A stretch of DNA of 51,535 nucleotides, from the NCBI GenBank assembly GCA_947632585.1, contig CANRPS010000006.1, forward strand, positions 1 through 51,535, read 5' to 3'. The notes below the pieces were generated by a model. It did no database searches and had not been told where the DNA came from. It worked only from the letters and a program-made list of their open reading frames with translations. The translations under genes and the position numbers were made by a program. Positions 35,661 through 44,935 of the stretch are shown in pieces; the first letter of the stretch is position 1, and each line of letters opens with the position of its first letter. Origin of the DNA: an uncultured Clostridia bacterium (GTDB taxonomy: Bacteria; Bacillota; Clostridia; TANB77; CAG-508).

Positions 35661-36321
35661 CTCCCCAAACAGTTTTTATAAATTTTGGATTTCTTATATT
35701 ATCATTTAACTTTTCTCTAATTCTTCTTATATGTACCATGACAGTATTATTATTATCTAGATATTTCTCTTTCCAAACCTTTTCGAATAATTCTTCTGAA
35801 CTTACTACTTTACCTCTATATGTAGCAAGATAAGCTAAAATATCAAATTCTAGATGAGTAAGCTCAATCTTTTTACCATATAATACACATTCATGTTTAG
35901 ATTTAGAAATTTCAAGACCATTAATATAAATAATGTTTTCATCAGTTATACCATTATATTTTGTATATCTTCGAAGCTGTGACTTTACTCTTGCTATTAA
36001 TTCTAATGGATTAAAAGGCTTAGTTATATAATCATCTGCCCCTAAAGTTAGACCTGTTATTTTATCTTTATCTTCAATTTTTGCAGTCAACATTATAATA
36101 GGAAATGTTAACTTTTTTTCTCTTATTAATTTACAGATTTCAAAGCCATTTACTCCTTTTACCATTACATCTAATATCGCTAAATCAAGTTTAACATTAT
36201 TAATACATTCTATAGCTTCATCTGACTTATAGAATTTATATACTTTATAGTTTTCATTATTCAAATATAATTCAACGAGATCTGCTATTTCTTTTTCATC
36301 ATCTAATACTAATATATTCAT
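35641..36321 (-). CDS. OmpR/VanR-family response regulator
   Basis: 226 residues. Receiver domain with acidic pocket DDEKE, phospho-acceptor Asp in LAILDVMVKGVNG, and Lys in DDYITKPFNP. Winged-helix DNA-binding domain with ELTHLEFDILAYLA, VMVHIRRIREKL and TVWGVGYKIE. Best resemblance is VanR-like. Stands between sortase and kinase, suggesting control of the sortase/surface-protein genes or of wall enzymes. RBS is present upstream of ATG 36321 (AAAGGAT on the minus strand). Confidence 0.9.
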   Translation of the reverse strand: MNILVLDDEKEIADLVELYLNNENYKVYKFYKSDEAIECINNVKLDLAILDVMVKGVNGFEICKLIREKKLTFPIIMLTAKIEDKDKITGLTLGADDYITKPFNPLELIARVKSQLRRYTKYNGITDENIIYINGLEISKSKHECVLYGKKIELTHLEFDILAYLATYRGKVVSSEELFEKVWKEKYLDNNNTVMVHIRRIREKLNDNIRNPKFIKTVWGVGYKIE

Positions 36322-36415
36322 ATTAATAATCCTTTCAATGAAATTATAACATATAAATTTTAAAATTTCATTTTTCTTTTAGAAACTTAAGAAAAATTTA
36401 ATATTTTATAGATAA

Positions 36416-37207
36416 CTATTTCTTTTTTGCAACTACAACAAACCTTCCATCTTCTGTGTAATATGAACAGGTGGATAGCGTCATTAAAATATTTCTATAA
36501 TATGCTGTTTTACCTGTATCATATAAAGAAGCTCGTTTTGCATTTAAAACAAAATCGTTGTAATCTTTTTCACCTTTATCATTTACAAAATAATAATACC
36601 TAAAAACATTCTGTTCAGACTTATAATATACACGAGACTTAAATACAGCTATTATTTCAAAATATACATCTTCATTTTTAGTCGTAAATCTTATATTAGG
36701 ATGTTCTTTATAAAAACTTTCTTTTTGATAAGATAGTAAGTCTTGAAACATAGTATTATTATTCATATTATGACCATATATTAATAAATTAGTGCTTGGA
36801 ATATCCCACGAATAATCTTTATCCAAAAAAACAGATCCATTTGAAGAATATTTTTTTTGATAATCATGTGTCATATAATAGCTATTATCTTTGCCCTGTA
36901 AAACAGGGTAATTTATTTCTGTCCCTTCAATTTCAATCCAAGCTACAATATCAGAATTGTTTTTTTGAAGTTCTTCAAGCTTTAACATTCTTTCAGTTTT
37001 ATCAGGATTGATATTTTCTGAAGGACTTTCTGTAACAGACTCATTTTCTTCAGATATTTTATCGATAGATATATTATCTAATAATTTTGTTTGCCTTTTT
37101 GCATTATATATATTGTAATAATACTTGATTATATAAATACTTGAAACTACAATTAGTACTATTAAAAATATGTATATAATGTTTTTTACTTTTTTGAATT
37201 TATTCAT
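36416..37207 (-). CDS. srtB: class B sortase
   Basis: A 263-residue membrane-anchored transpeptidase. One N-terminal span (about residues 9-29), a linker rich in Glu/Ser, then the catalytic barrel. The barrel has YPVLQGKDNSYYMTHDYQKKYS (class B pattern), catalytic His in LLIYGHNM, Cys in TLSTCSYYT and Arg in DGRFVVVAKK. The adjacent surface protein with a TPKTG sorting signal is its likely substrate. No frame breaks. Confidence 0.92.
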   Translation of the reverse strand: MNKFKKVKNIIYIFLIVLIVVSSIYIIKYYYNIYNAKRQTKLLDNISIDKISEENESVTESPSENINPDKTERMLKLEELQKNNSDIVAWIEIEGTEINYPVLQGKDNSYYMTHDYQKKYSSNGSVFLDKDYSWDIPSTNLLIYGHNMNNNTMFQDLLSYQKESFYKEHPNIRFTTKNEDVYFEIIAVFKSRVYYKSEQNVFRYYYFVNDKGEKDYNDFVLNAKRASLYDTGKTAYYRNILMTLSTCSYYTEDGRFVVVAKKK

Positions 37208-37230
37208 AATAGTTACCTTAATAAAAAGAT

Positions 37231-37269
37231 ATTAAGATAAATTATAAATCTAATATAATTTATCTTAAT
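37231..37269 (-). terminator. hairpin between surface protein and sortase
   Basis: The arms ATTAAGATAAATTATA and TATAATTTATCTTAAT are perfect over 16 bp, 10 bases behind the surface-protein stop, with a short T-run on the minus strand. It could attenuate read-through into srtB. Confidence 0.75.
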
Positions 37270-37278
37270 AGCCATTAA

Positions 37279-38394
37279 TTAAATGTCCTTTCTTTTTAAT
37301 GTTACAAATAAAAGTGTAGATATGGCAATTACTGAAATAGCAATTATCATATAATTTTGTACTCCTGTTTTTGGAGTATCGTCTTTTTCATTTAAAGTAA
37401 GCTTTGTATAAATTGTTAAATCTTCTACTAAATTTTGTTCAAATTCATATGGTGTTGTATAATAATTATCTAAATAAAAACCTTCTATAGAGTAGTTTCC
37501 AAAACCTAAAGCTCCTAAATCAATTCTTGACATAACTTCTTCTTTAGTCAAAACTTCGCCTTCTTGTTTTGCTATTGTTACTACTTTGTCCATAACTCTA
37601 ATTGTTATATTAATAGTTTTTATATAATCATTACCATCTATTTTTATTTTTGGATTAGAGTTACTTTCAAATAAAATATGATTTTCTTGATCTACTATAA
37701 CAACTTTATCTCCTTCTGTTAAAATTTTATATTCTGAATCTGGTGCATTTTCAACATCAAATTCTGTTAAAGAGTCATTTGTTGCTATATAGATAACGTT
37801 TTCAGTTTGGCTAGATGTTAAAGTACCATTCATTACTATTTTTGGATCATTTTCAACTTCTTCTCCTTTACCAATTTCTATACCATTATTACGAGATTCA
37901 CCATTAAAACCAAGTGTTACGTTAATAACTTCAACTACACCACCATTTATAAGAACACCACCAAATTTACAGTCTTTAATTACTACATCATCTAAAATAA
38001 CATGTCCTCCATTATATGCTTGAACACCATATTTTTCACTATTTTTTAAAGTTAGTCCTGTTAAAGTTGCTATACCACCAGGTCCTACTGTAATTAAACT
38101 ACCATCATTACTAGTTAGAGCAAAATTTTCTGCTTTTGAGATATAATGTGTTGCACCATCAATTGTGATATTTTTGTCAGTTATTTTGATAGTTTGTTCA
38201 GCTTCAATATTTTCTGTTAACTTAATAGTATCACCAGTTTTAGCACTCTCAATTGCACTTACTAAGTTATCATAACTATCTACTGTATAAGTCTTAGGTT
38301 CATCTTCTGGTTGTGCACTACAAAAACTTACATTTAAAATTAATGCCATAAAAAATACAATTAAAAATAAAATTATTTTTTGTATGTTTTTCAT
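37279..38394 (-). CDS. sortase-anchored surface protein with beta-helix domain
   Basis: 371 residues. Signal peptide at 1-27 (IILFLIVFFMALILNVSFCSA), then a parallel beta-helix region (about 35-200) with repeats such as ITIDGATHYI, TLTGLTLKNSEKYGV and VILDDVVIKDC. A C-terminal beta domain (IYTKLTLNEKDD) precedes the sorting signal TPKTG, a hydrophobic stretch and a basic tail KRKDI. TPKTG differs from the NPQTN of classic SrtB substrates but its linkage to srtB suggests pairing. Beta-helices often bind carbohydrates. Ligand unknown. Confidence 0.85.
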   Translation of the reverse strand: MKNIQKIILFLIVFFMALILNVSFCSAQPEDEPKTYTVDSYDNLVSAIESAKTGDTIKLTENIEAEQTIKITDKNITIDGATHYISKAENFALTSNDGSLITVGPGGIATLTGLTLKNSEKYGVQAYNGGHVILDDVVIKDCKFGGVLINGGVVEVINVTLGFNGESRNNGIEIGKGEEVENDPKIVMNGTLTSSQTENVIYIATNDSLTEFDVENAPDSEYKILTEGDKVVIVDQENHILFESNSNPKIKIDGNDYIKTINITIRVMDKVVTIAKQEGEVLTKEEVMSRIDLGALGFGNYSIEGFYLDNYYTTPYEFEQNLVEDLTIYTKLTLNEKDDTPKTGVQNYMIIAISVIAISTLLFVTLKRKDI

Positions 38395-38732
38395 ATTAAA
38401 ATACCCTTTCCTTTCTAAAATTTATATTTTGCATTAAAAATTTTGTAATATAATTTTATTGTATCCCTGTTTTTTTGTTTTATACAAATTAAATTATTTT
38501 TCTACAAAAAATGAAATTTTCATTAAATAAATTTGAAAAAATATAGGAATAATAAATAAACTTGTAGTATCAAAGTTTAAAAATGTAAATTTATAATGAT
38601 AATTAATAAAAGATCATCATTAAAAGATTTAGAAAAAATGTTTTTAATATTAAAAAAATAATATATATAAAATTTGATTTTTAATTTATACTATAAATTA
38701 AAAATTATATTGTAAATAAAGAGTTACACTTA
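38395..38732. other. AT-rich spacer upstream of the ileS leader
   Basis: About 340 gene-free bases between the divergent surface-protein gene and the ileS promoter. It holds the surface gene's ribosome site (AGGAAAGGG on minus) and homopolymeric AT-rich DNA. I see no further signal. Confidence 0.5.
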
Positions 38733-38761
38733 TTGACAAAATAGCCAAAATATGATATAGT
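38733..38761 (+). promoter_or_regulatory. promoter of ileS
   Basis: TTGACA (38733-38738), 17 bases, TATAGT (38756-38761). The transcript would begin about 90 bases before the ileS start. Confidence 0.7.
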
Positions 38762-38789
38762 TTGAACAATTGATAAGAAAAAGTCGTAG

Positions 38790-38830
38790 CCATTTCGCCC
38801 TAGTTTAAAGCTTGTGGTGAAATGGTTTTT
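38790..38830 (+). terminator. attenuator-like hairpin in the ileS leader
   Basis: The arms CCATTTCGCC and GGTGAAATGG are followed by TTTTT, lying between the promoter and the start codon. The leader is too short for a standard T-box and has no GGGTGGNACC motif, so its control is of another kind or constitutive partial termination. Confidence 0.65.
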
Positions 38831-38857
38831 AGGTGATAAAAGAAAGGAAGAAACATT

Positions 38858-41800
38858 ATGAAAAAAGTAGAGCCAGATTTTAATTTTATTGATATGGAAC
38901 ATAATATCATGGATTTTTGGGAAAAAGAAAAATGCTTTAAAAAATTACAAGAAAAAAATAAAGATGGAAAACCATTTAGATTTTTAGATGGGCCAATAAC
39001 AGCCAATAATCCAATGGGAATACACCATGCATGGGGAAGAACATTAAAAGATATGTTCATGAGATATAAAGCAATGAATGGCTATACAACTCATTATAGA
39101 AATGGATTTGATGGACAAGGTTTATGGATAGAGGTTGAAGTTGAAAAAGAATTAGGATTCCAAAACAAAAAAGATATTGAAAAATATGGACTAGATAATT
39201 TTACAAAAAAATGTATGGATAGAGTAAAACATTTTTCAGAAGTAATAACATCACAATCAAAAAGATTAGGACAATGGATGGATTGGGATAATTCATATTT
39301 TACAAATACTGAAGAAAATATTACTTCAATTTGGCATTTCTTGAAAAAATGTGATGAAAAAGGAATGATAAAAAAATCATTTAGACCAATGCCTTGGTGT
39401 CCAAGATGTGGAACTTCACTTTCAGAACATGAAATGTCAGGTTCATATAAAACAATGACACATAATGCTGTATTTTTTAAACTTCCATTAGTAGAAATGG
39501 AAGATTCTAAAATAATTGTATGGACAACAACTCCATGGACATTATCTTCAAATGTAGCCTTAGCTGTAAATCCAGAACTTGATTATGCTAAAGTAAAAAT
39601 AAAATCAGATGATAAATATGTTATTTTAAGCAAAAATGCGATTAAAGTATTAGGTGATGATAAAGTAGAAGTAGTAGACATATTTAAAGGAACTAAACTT
39701 GTAGGATTACATTATGAAACTTGTTTTGAAGAATTTGAAAAACAAAAAGGAATAGATCATAAAATAGTTGCATGGGAAGATGTAGCAAATGATGAAGGAA
39801 CAGGAGTTGTTCATATAGCACCAGGTTGTGGAGCAGAAGACTTTGAACTTGGTAAAAGAGAAAACTTAGATGTTGTTATTCCAGTTGATGATAGCGGAGT
39901 TATTATAAATGGATTTGGTTTTATGACTGGAAAAAACACTAAAGAAGTTGCAGATTATGTATTCGAAGAATTAAAGAAAAGAAATAAATTATATAAAGTA
40001 GAGGCACATGAACACAGCTATCCTGTATGTTGGAGATGTAAAAACGAAGTTATCTTCAAGGCTGTTCAAGAATGGTATATAGATAGTGATGTAATAAGAG
40101 ATAAATTAATTGAGGAATCAAGAAAAGTAAAATGGACACCAGCATCTTCTGGAAAACGTATGGAAGATTGGCTAAAAAATATGGGAAATTGGGCAATCTC
40201 AAGAAAAAGATTTTATGGATTACCTTTACCTATATATGAATGTGAGGAATGTGGAAAAGTAACAGTTGTTGGTTCAAAAGAAGAATTAAAAGAATTAGCA
40301 GGAGATATTGTAGATACTCTTCCAGATTTACATAGACCATGGATTGATGATGTAGAAATAACTTGTCCACATTGTGGTAAAAAAGTTAAAAGAATAAAAG
40401 ATGTCGGTGATTGCTGGCTAGATGCAGGAATTGCACCATTTTCAACATTAAAATATTTTACGGATAAAGAATATTGGAAAAAATATTTCCCAGCAGAATG
40501 GGTAACAGAAATGAATGAACAAATTCGTTTATGGTTCTATTCATTACTATTTATGTCAGTAGTATTAGAAGAAAGAGCACCTTATGAATCTGTTTTAACA
40601 TATGGAGCAGTTGTAAAAGAAGATGGTGGAAAATTCTCTAAATCAGGTTATATGATAAAATTTGATGAAGCTGCTGAAAAAATAGGAGCAGATGCTGCAA
40701 GATATTTATATGCAGGAGCACCAACAACAAATGATGTTAGATTTGGATATAATTTAGGAGACGAAGCAAGAAGAAAATTATTAAACTTCTGGAATATATA
40801 TGTATTTTTCAATATATATGCATCTCTTTCAATGCCAAATATCAAAGATTATAAATTAGATTATTCAAAATTAAGTAAAGTCGATAAATGGTTACTTGTT
40901 AGAGTAAATGAATTTGTAAAACAAGCAAATAAATATATGGAAGATTATAACACACCACCATTAATAAAGGAATTTGAAGTTTTAGTTGATGAAATATCAA
41001 ACTTCTATATAAGAGTAAATAGAAGAAGATTTTGGAAAGAAGAAAGTGAAGACGGAATATTAGTATTTTATTTACTTTATAATACAATAAAAACATTAAT
41101 TAAAATTTTAGCTCCTATAATACCATTTATGACAGAAGAAATTTGGCAAAACATGGTTAGAAGCTTCGAGCCAGATGAAGAGATATCTGTTCATTTATCA
41201 AAATATCCAAAACCAGATGAAAGCCTAGAAGATGAAGATTTAATTAAAGAAGTAGAAGAAGCAAGAAAAATAATTAATCTAGGATTAATGCTTAGAAACT
41301 CAAAACAAATTAAAGTAAAACAACCATTGTCTAAATTATATGTGATATCAAAAAATGATATAAAAGACATGATAAAAGATTTTGGAAATATAATTAAAGA
41401 TGAATTAAATATTAAAGAAATTGTTTCTTTAGAAAACACAGATAGTTTAAATGATGAATATTTAGTAGTTAATTTCAGAGAAGCTGGAAAACTATTAAAA
41501 GAAAAAGTACAAGAGTTTAAACAAATAATAACAGAATTAAGTGACGAAAAAATGATGGATTTAGTTTCTAAATATAATGATGAAAAAATTAACACAATTG
41601 AGTTAGAAGGTCTAGGAGAAATTTCAAAAGAAGCATTTTTAAAGAATAATAAACCAAAATCAAATATAGCTCTTATAGAAGAAGGAGAATATATAGTTGC
41701 TATTGATACAGACTTAAATGAAGATTTAATTGTAGAAGGAATGGAAAGAGAACTTATAAGAATGATTCAAGTTTTAAGAAAAGATGCTGGATTTAAAGTA

Positions 41801-41992
41801 GAACAAAGAATAGAATTGGGAATTGTATCTAAAGGTAATTTAACTAAAAAGATTTTAGACAAATATTTAGATAAAATTAAAGAGGAAGCACTTGCAATCA
41901 AGTTCTACAATAATGAAATTCAAGGTGCAGACATTTCTAAAGATATTGAAATAAATGACGAAAATATTACTATATATTTAAAAGGAATGTAA
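38858..41992 (+). CDS. ileS: isoleucine--tRNA ligase, variant with non-canonical HIGH motif
   Basis: Class I synthetase of 1044 residues. The nucleotide-binding signature reads DGPITANNPMGIHHAWGRT in place of the usual P-H-x-G-H, and KMSKS reads GGKFSKSG. The CP1 editing domain shows WTTTPWTLSSNVALAVNP and GTGVVHIAPGCGAEDFELG. CWRCKNE and the later CPHCGKK form zinc motifs, with SYPVCWRCK typical of IleRS. Long C-terminal region (about 300 residues) as in the large IleS type. AAGGAAGAA precedes ATG 38858. The enzyme could be the cell's main IleRS or a second form; the window has no other. A ValRS assignment is less likely. Confidence 0.85.
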   Translation: MKKVEPDFNFIDMEHNIMDFWEKEKCFKKLQEKNKDGKPFRFLDGPITANNPMGIHHAWGRTLKDMFMRYKAMNGYTTHYRNGFDGQGLWIEVEVEKELGFQNKKDIEKYGLDNFTKKCMDRVKHFSEVITSQSKRLGQWMDWDNSYFTNTEENITSIWHFLKKCDEKGMIKKSFRPMPWCPRCGTSLSEHEMSGSYKTMTHNAVFFKLPLVEMEDSKIIVWTTTPWTLSSNVALAVNPELDYAKVKIKSDDKYVILSKNAIKVLGDDKVEVVDIFKGTKLVGLHYETCFEEFEKQKGIDHKIVAWEDVANDEGTGVVHIAPGCGAEDFELGKRENLDVVIPVDDSGVIINGFGFMTGKNTKEVADYVFEELKKRNKLYKVEAHEHSYPVCWRCKNEVIFKAVQEWYIDSDVIRDKLIEESRKVKWTPASSGKRMEDWLKNMGNWAISRKRFYGLPLPIYECEECGKVTVVGSKEELKELAGDIVDTLPDLHRPWIDDVEITCPHCGKKVKRIKDVGDCWLDAGIAPFSTLKYFTDKEYWKKYFPAEWVTEMNEQIRLWFYSLLFMSVVLEERAPYESVLTYGAVVKEDGGKFSKSGYMIKFDEAAEKIGADAARYLYAGAPTTNDVRFGYNLGDEARRKLLNFWNIYVFFNIYASLSMPNIKDYKLDYSKLSKVDKWLLVRVNEFVKQANKYMEDYNTPPLIKEFEVLVDEISNFYIRVNRRRFWKEESEDGILVFYLLYNTIKTLIKILAPIIPFMTEEIWQNMVRSFEPDEEISVHLSKYPKPDESLEDEDLIKEVEEARKIINLGLMLRNSKQIKVKQPLSKLYVISKNDIKDMIKDFGNIIKDELNIKEIVSLENTDSLNDEYLVVNFREAGKLLKEKVQEFKQIITELSDEKMMDLVSKYNDEKINTIELEGLGEISKEAFLKNNKPKSNIALIEEGEYIVAIDTDLNEDLIVEGMERELIRMIQVLRKDAGFKVEQRIELGIVSKGNLTKKILDKYLDKIKEEALAIKFYNNEIQGADISKDIEINDENITIYLKGM

Positions 41993-42002
41993 AAACAAAA
42001 AC

Positions 42003-42034
42003 GGAGTAGGTACACAAAATCTACTCCTTTTATT
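42003..42034 (+). terminator. intrinsic terminator after ileS
   Basis: The arms GGAGTAG and CTACTCC are followed by TTTTATT, 11 bases behind the stop. Confidence 0.8.
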
Positions 42035-42055
42035 ATAAGAAAGAGAGGAGTATTT

Positions 42056-43315
42056 ATGAATATTTTAGATATTATCCAGAAGAAACAACAAAAAGAAGAA
42101 TTATCAAGAGAAGAAATTAGATATTTTGTTAAAGGATATACTTCGGGAGAAATCCCTGATTATCAAGCTTCAGCGTTAATTATGACGATTTATTTAAATG
42201 GTATGACAGATAAAGAAATTATGGATTTAACAATAGAAATGGCATATTCTGGTGATGTATTAGATTTATCTTCATTAGGAATTGTAGTAGATAAGCATAG
42301 CACAGGAGGAGTAGGGGATAAAGTGACATTAATTTTAGCACCAATTATTGCATCACTTGGTATTCCTGTAGCTAAAATGTCTGGTAGAGGATTAGGATTT
42401 ACAGGAGGGACAGTTGATAAATTGGAATCAATACCAGGATATAAAACAGAAATTTCTATAGAAGAATTTATAAATAATGTAAAAAAAATTGGAATAAGTT
42501 TAATTGGACAAAGTGGGAATTTAGCACCAGCTGATAAAAAAATTTATGCTTTGAGAGATACAATATCATGTGTTCAAAGTATTCCTTTAATAGTCTCAAG
42601 TATTATGAGTAAAAAGATTGCTGCAGGTGCAGATAAAATTGTTTTAGATGTAACCTATGGAAGCGGTGCATTTATGAAAACATATGAAGATGCAAAAATT
42701 TTGGCTTCTAAATTAGAACAAATAGGAAAACTTGTAAATAAAGAAACAATATGTGTAATTACAAGTATGGAACAACCATTAGGTTATAATATAGGCAATA
42801 ATCTAGAAATCATTGAAACAATTAATTCCCTAAATGGAAATATGCCATTAGATGTTAAAAATGTAGTATTTGAGCTATGTTCTACTATAATAAACTTAGC
42901 AAAACATACGGAAGCAAGAGCTTCTCAAAATTCGGAAATTATAGAAGAAACGATAAAAAATGGAAATGCAATGAAAAAATTCAAACAACTTGTAGAAAAT
43001 CAGGGTGGAGATATAAGTTTTATAGAAAACCCAGAAAAGTTTGAAAAATCAAAATATATAATTCCAATATTATCAGAAACTGCTGGAAAAGTTACAGAAT
43101 TAAATGCTGAAAAAATAGGAAAAGTTTCATCGATGTTAGGAGCTGGAAGAGAAAGAAAAGAAGATAAAATAGATTTATCAGCAGGAATTGTATTAAACAA
43201 AAAAATTGGAGATATTGTAAATAAAGGTGAAACACTTTTATATATACATACTAATAAAGAAGATGTAATTGAAAATGCAAAAAAGAAAATTTTATCTGCA
43301 TATAGTATTAAATAG
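42056..43315 (+). CDS. pyrimidine-nucleoside/thymidine phosphorylase
   Basis: A 419-residue enzyme of pyrimidine salvage that splits uridine or thymidine with phosphate. Domain order: helical domain (residues 1-70, EELSREEIRYFVKGYTSGEIPDYQ), phosphate-binding KHSTGGVGDKVTLI, the family signature SGRGLGFTGGTVDKLESIPG, base site SIPLIVSSIMSKKIAAG, and the C-terminal barrel-sandwich domain (AGIVLNKKIGDIVNKGE). pdp and deoA cannot be told apart here. Start ATG 42056 after AGAGAGGAG. Confidence 0.93.
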   Translation: MNILDIIQKKQQKEELSREEIRYFVKGYTSGEIPDYQASALIMTIYLNGMTDKEIMDLTIEMAYSGDVLDLSSLGIVVDKHSTGGVGDKVTLILAPIIASLGIPVAKMSGRGLGFTGGTVDKLESIPGYKTEISIEEFINNVKKIGISLIGQSGNLAPADKKIYALRDTISCVQSIPLIVSSIMSKKIAAGADKIVLDVTYGSGAFMKTYEDAKILASKLEQIGKLVNKETICVITSMEQPLGYNIGNNLEIIETINSLNGNMPLDVKNVVFELCSTIINLAKHTEARASQNSEIIEETIKNGNAMKKFKQLVENQGGDISFIENPEKFEKSKYIIPILSETAGKVTELNAEKIGKVSSMLGAGRERKEDKIDLSAGIVLNKKIGDIVNKGETLLYIHTNKEDVIENAKKKILSAYSIK

Positions 43316-43418
43316 AATTTCTTCATAAAAATTTAAGATTTTATTAATTATTTCTTAAAACTCTTTGCTTGTTTATTTTTTATAATAAATAAAAAATAAC
43401 AAGTGAGGAAAAAGGTAA

Positions 43419-44201
43419 ATGAACAAAATAACTAATAAGAAAGAAGAAAAGAAGAAAAAAAGAAAAAGTCTAAAAATAAATTGGAAAAAAATAGTTTTTT
43501 TTATAATAATTATTATTTTAATATATAAAATAAACACTATATCAAGAAAAAACGAAGATAAAGATAGTGGAATTATTAATAAAAAAATTAATAATTATGA
43601 AACAATAAAAGAAGATGAAAATAAAAAATATGAGGGAAAAGGACAAGAAAGAGTAGAAAATAAAGAAGGATATTTCACGACATTTACAACAAAAAATAAT
43701 AAATGTTATATTGAGTATAAGCAAAACGGAGTTTCTCCATGGGCTAAAAACAAATATTGGGGAGGAACTATGGAAGAAAACGGCTGTGGAATAACAGCTT
43801 TATCTATAATATTAAGTGGATATAATAAAAATTATACTCCAGAAGATTTAAGAAAAAAATATTATCCAGTACTTAATTATGAAAAATTTGAAAAAGAGTT
43901 AAATAATACATTTAAAATTAAAAGTAGCGAATTTTATTATGATTCAATGCATTTTTCTAAAGAAAAACTAAATGAACATTTAAAAACAGATAAACCAATT
44001 CTTATTTGTGTTTGGAATAAGCCTAATTCAAATAGATGGACTCAATCTTCTCATTATATGGTATTACTTGCAACTGATGGAGAAAATGAAGTTTATATTT
44101 CTAATCCAAATGGATTGGAAAATGATAGTAAAAGTTCGGGTTGGTATAATTATAGTGAAATTATTCCATATATTGCAAAAGTTCTATATATTGAAGAATG
44201 A
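43419..44201 (+). CDS. membrane-anchored C39-like cysteine peptidase
   Basis: 260 residues. Lys-rich cytoplasmic start, one span (about 26-41), linker, then a papain-like C39_2 domain. The catalytic Cys lies in ENGCGITALSIIL, the His in SSHYMVLLA, and the Asp/Asn position in ISNPNGLEND. It is predicted to act outside the membrane; substrate unknown. The gene overlaps mntP, on the other strand, by 18 bases at their 3' ends. RBS GAGGAAAAAGG. Confidence 0.8.
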   Translation: MNKITNKKEEKKKKRKSLKINWKKIVFFIIIIILIYKINTISRKNEDKDSGIINKKINNYETIKEDENKKYEGKGQERVENKEGYFTTFTTKNNKCYIEYKQNGVSPWAKNKYWGGTMEENGCGITALSIILSGYNKNYTPEDLRKKYYPVLNYEKFEKELNNTFKIKSSEFYYDSMHFSKEKLNEHLKTDKPILICVWNKPNSNRWTQSSHYMVLLATDGENEVYISNPNGLENDSKSSGWYNYSEIIPYIAKVLYIEE

Positions 44202-44762
44202 GAAAAATCCTATATGCTCTAAAAGTATTTTTAATCCAATTAAAATTAAAACAATGCCACCTAAAACCTCAGAATTTTTTCCATATTTACCACCGAATTT
44301 ATGCCCGATATTAGCACCAACAAAAGAAATCAAAAATGTTACCATACCAATTAATATAACTGCTGAAAGTATATTAACATTTAAAAATGCAAATGTTATA
44401 CCAACTGCTAAAGCATCTATACTTGTTGCGATTGATAATATTAACATAGTTTTAAACTCTAGACTATTATTTAGAGTTTCAGATTTATCTGACTTTAAAG
44501 CTTCTATTACCATATTTAGTCCTATTAGAGAAAGTAAAATAAATGCAACCCAATGATCTATGCTGATAATAAAATTAGCAAAAACTGAACCTAAAAAATA
44601 TCCTATTGTAGGCATTATTGCTTGGAATAATCCAAAATATAATCCTATTTTAATAGATTTTTTTAAATTCATTTTAGGAATGGAAAAACCTTTACATATT
44701 GAAACAGCAAAGGCATCCATTGAAAGCCCAATACCTATTAATAGAATTTCTAATATTTTCAT
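44184..44762 (-). CDS. mntP: manganese efflux pump MntP
   Basis: A 192-residue membrane protein with six spans. Two repeated motifs carry the conserved Asp residues: IGIGLSMDAFAVSICKG in the first half and SIATSIDALAVGITFAF in the second. These are the hallmark of MntP (DUF204). It exports Mn2+. No yybP-ykoY riboswitch is visible in the 170 bases upstream. RBS AGGAGAG on the minus strand. Confidence 0.93.
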   Translation of the reverse strand: MKILEILLIGIGLSMDAFAVSICKGFSIPKMNLKKSIKIGLYFGLFQAIMPTIGYFLGSVFANFIISIDHWVAFILLSLIGLNMVIEALKSDKSETLNNSLEFKTMLILSIATSIDALAVGITFAFLNVNILSAVILIGMVTFLISFVGANIGHKFGGKYGKNSEVLGGIVLILIGLKILLEHIGFFSFFNI

Positions 44763-44858
44763 GTTACTCTCCTAATTAATAATAGTTTAGTAATATAAAA
44801 ATTATGCTTAATTATAAGACTTTATTACAAAATAAAATTTACATAAAATAAAATTTTC

Positions 44859-44887
44859 TTGCAAAATATGGAAAATTATGTTATAAT
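44859..44887 (+). promoter_or_regulatory. promoter of the 44.9-kb hypothetical gene
   Basis: TTGCAA (44859-44864), 17 bases, TATAAT (44882-44887). Confidence 0.75.
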
Positions 44888-44935
44888 TAATAACGGATTT
44901 AATTTTATATCCAAAATAAAGGAGGAATTATTAAT

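Noticed and set aside
44008..44775. Long plus-strand ORFs opposite mntP
   Set aside because: They are antisense shadows of the clear six-span MntP gene.
44763..44935. Manganese (yybP-ykoY) riboswitch before mntP
   Set aside because: No matching helices or conserved loops are visible on the minus strand upstream of mntP.
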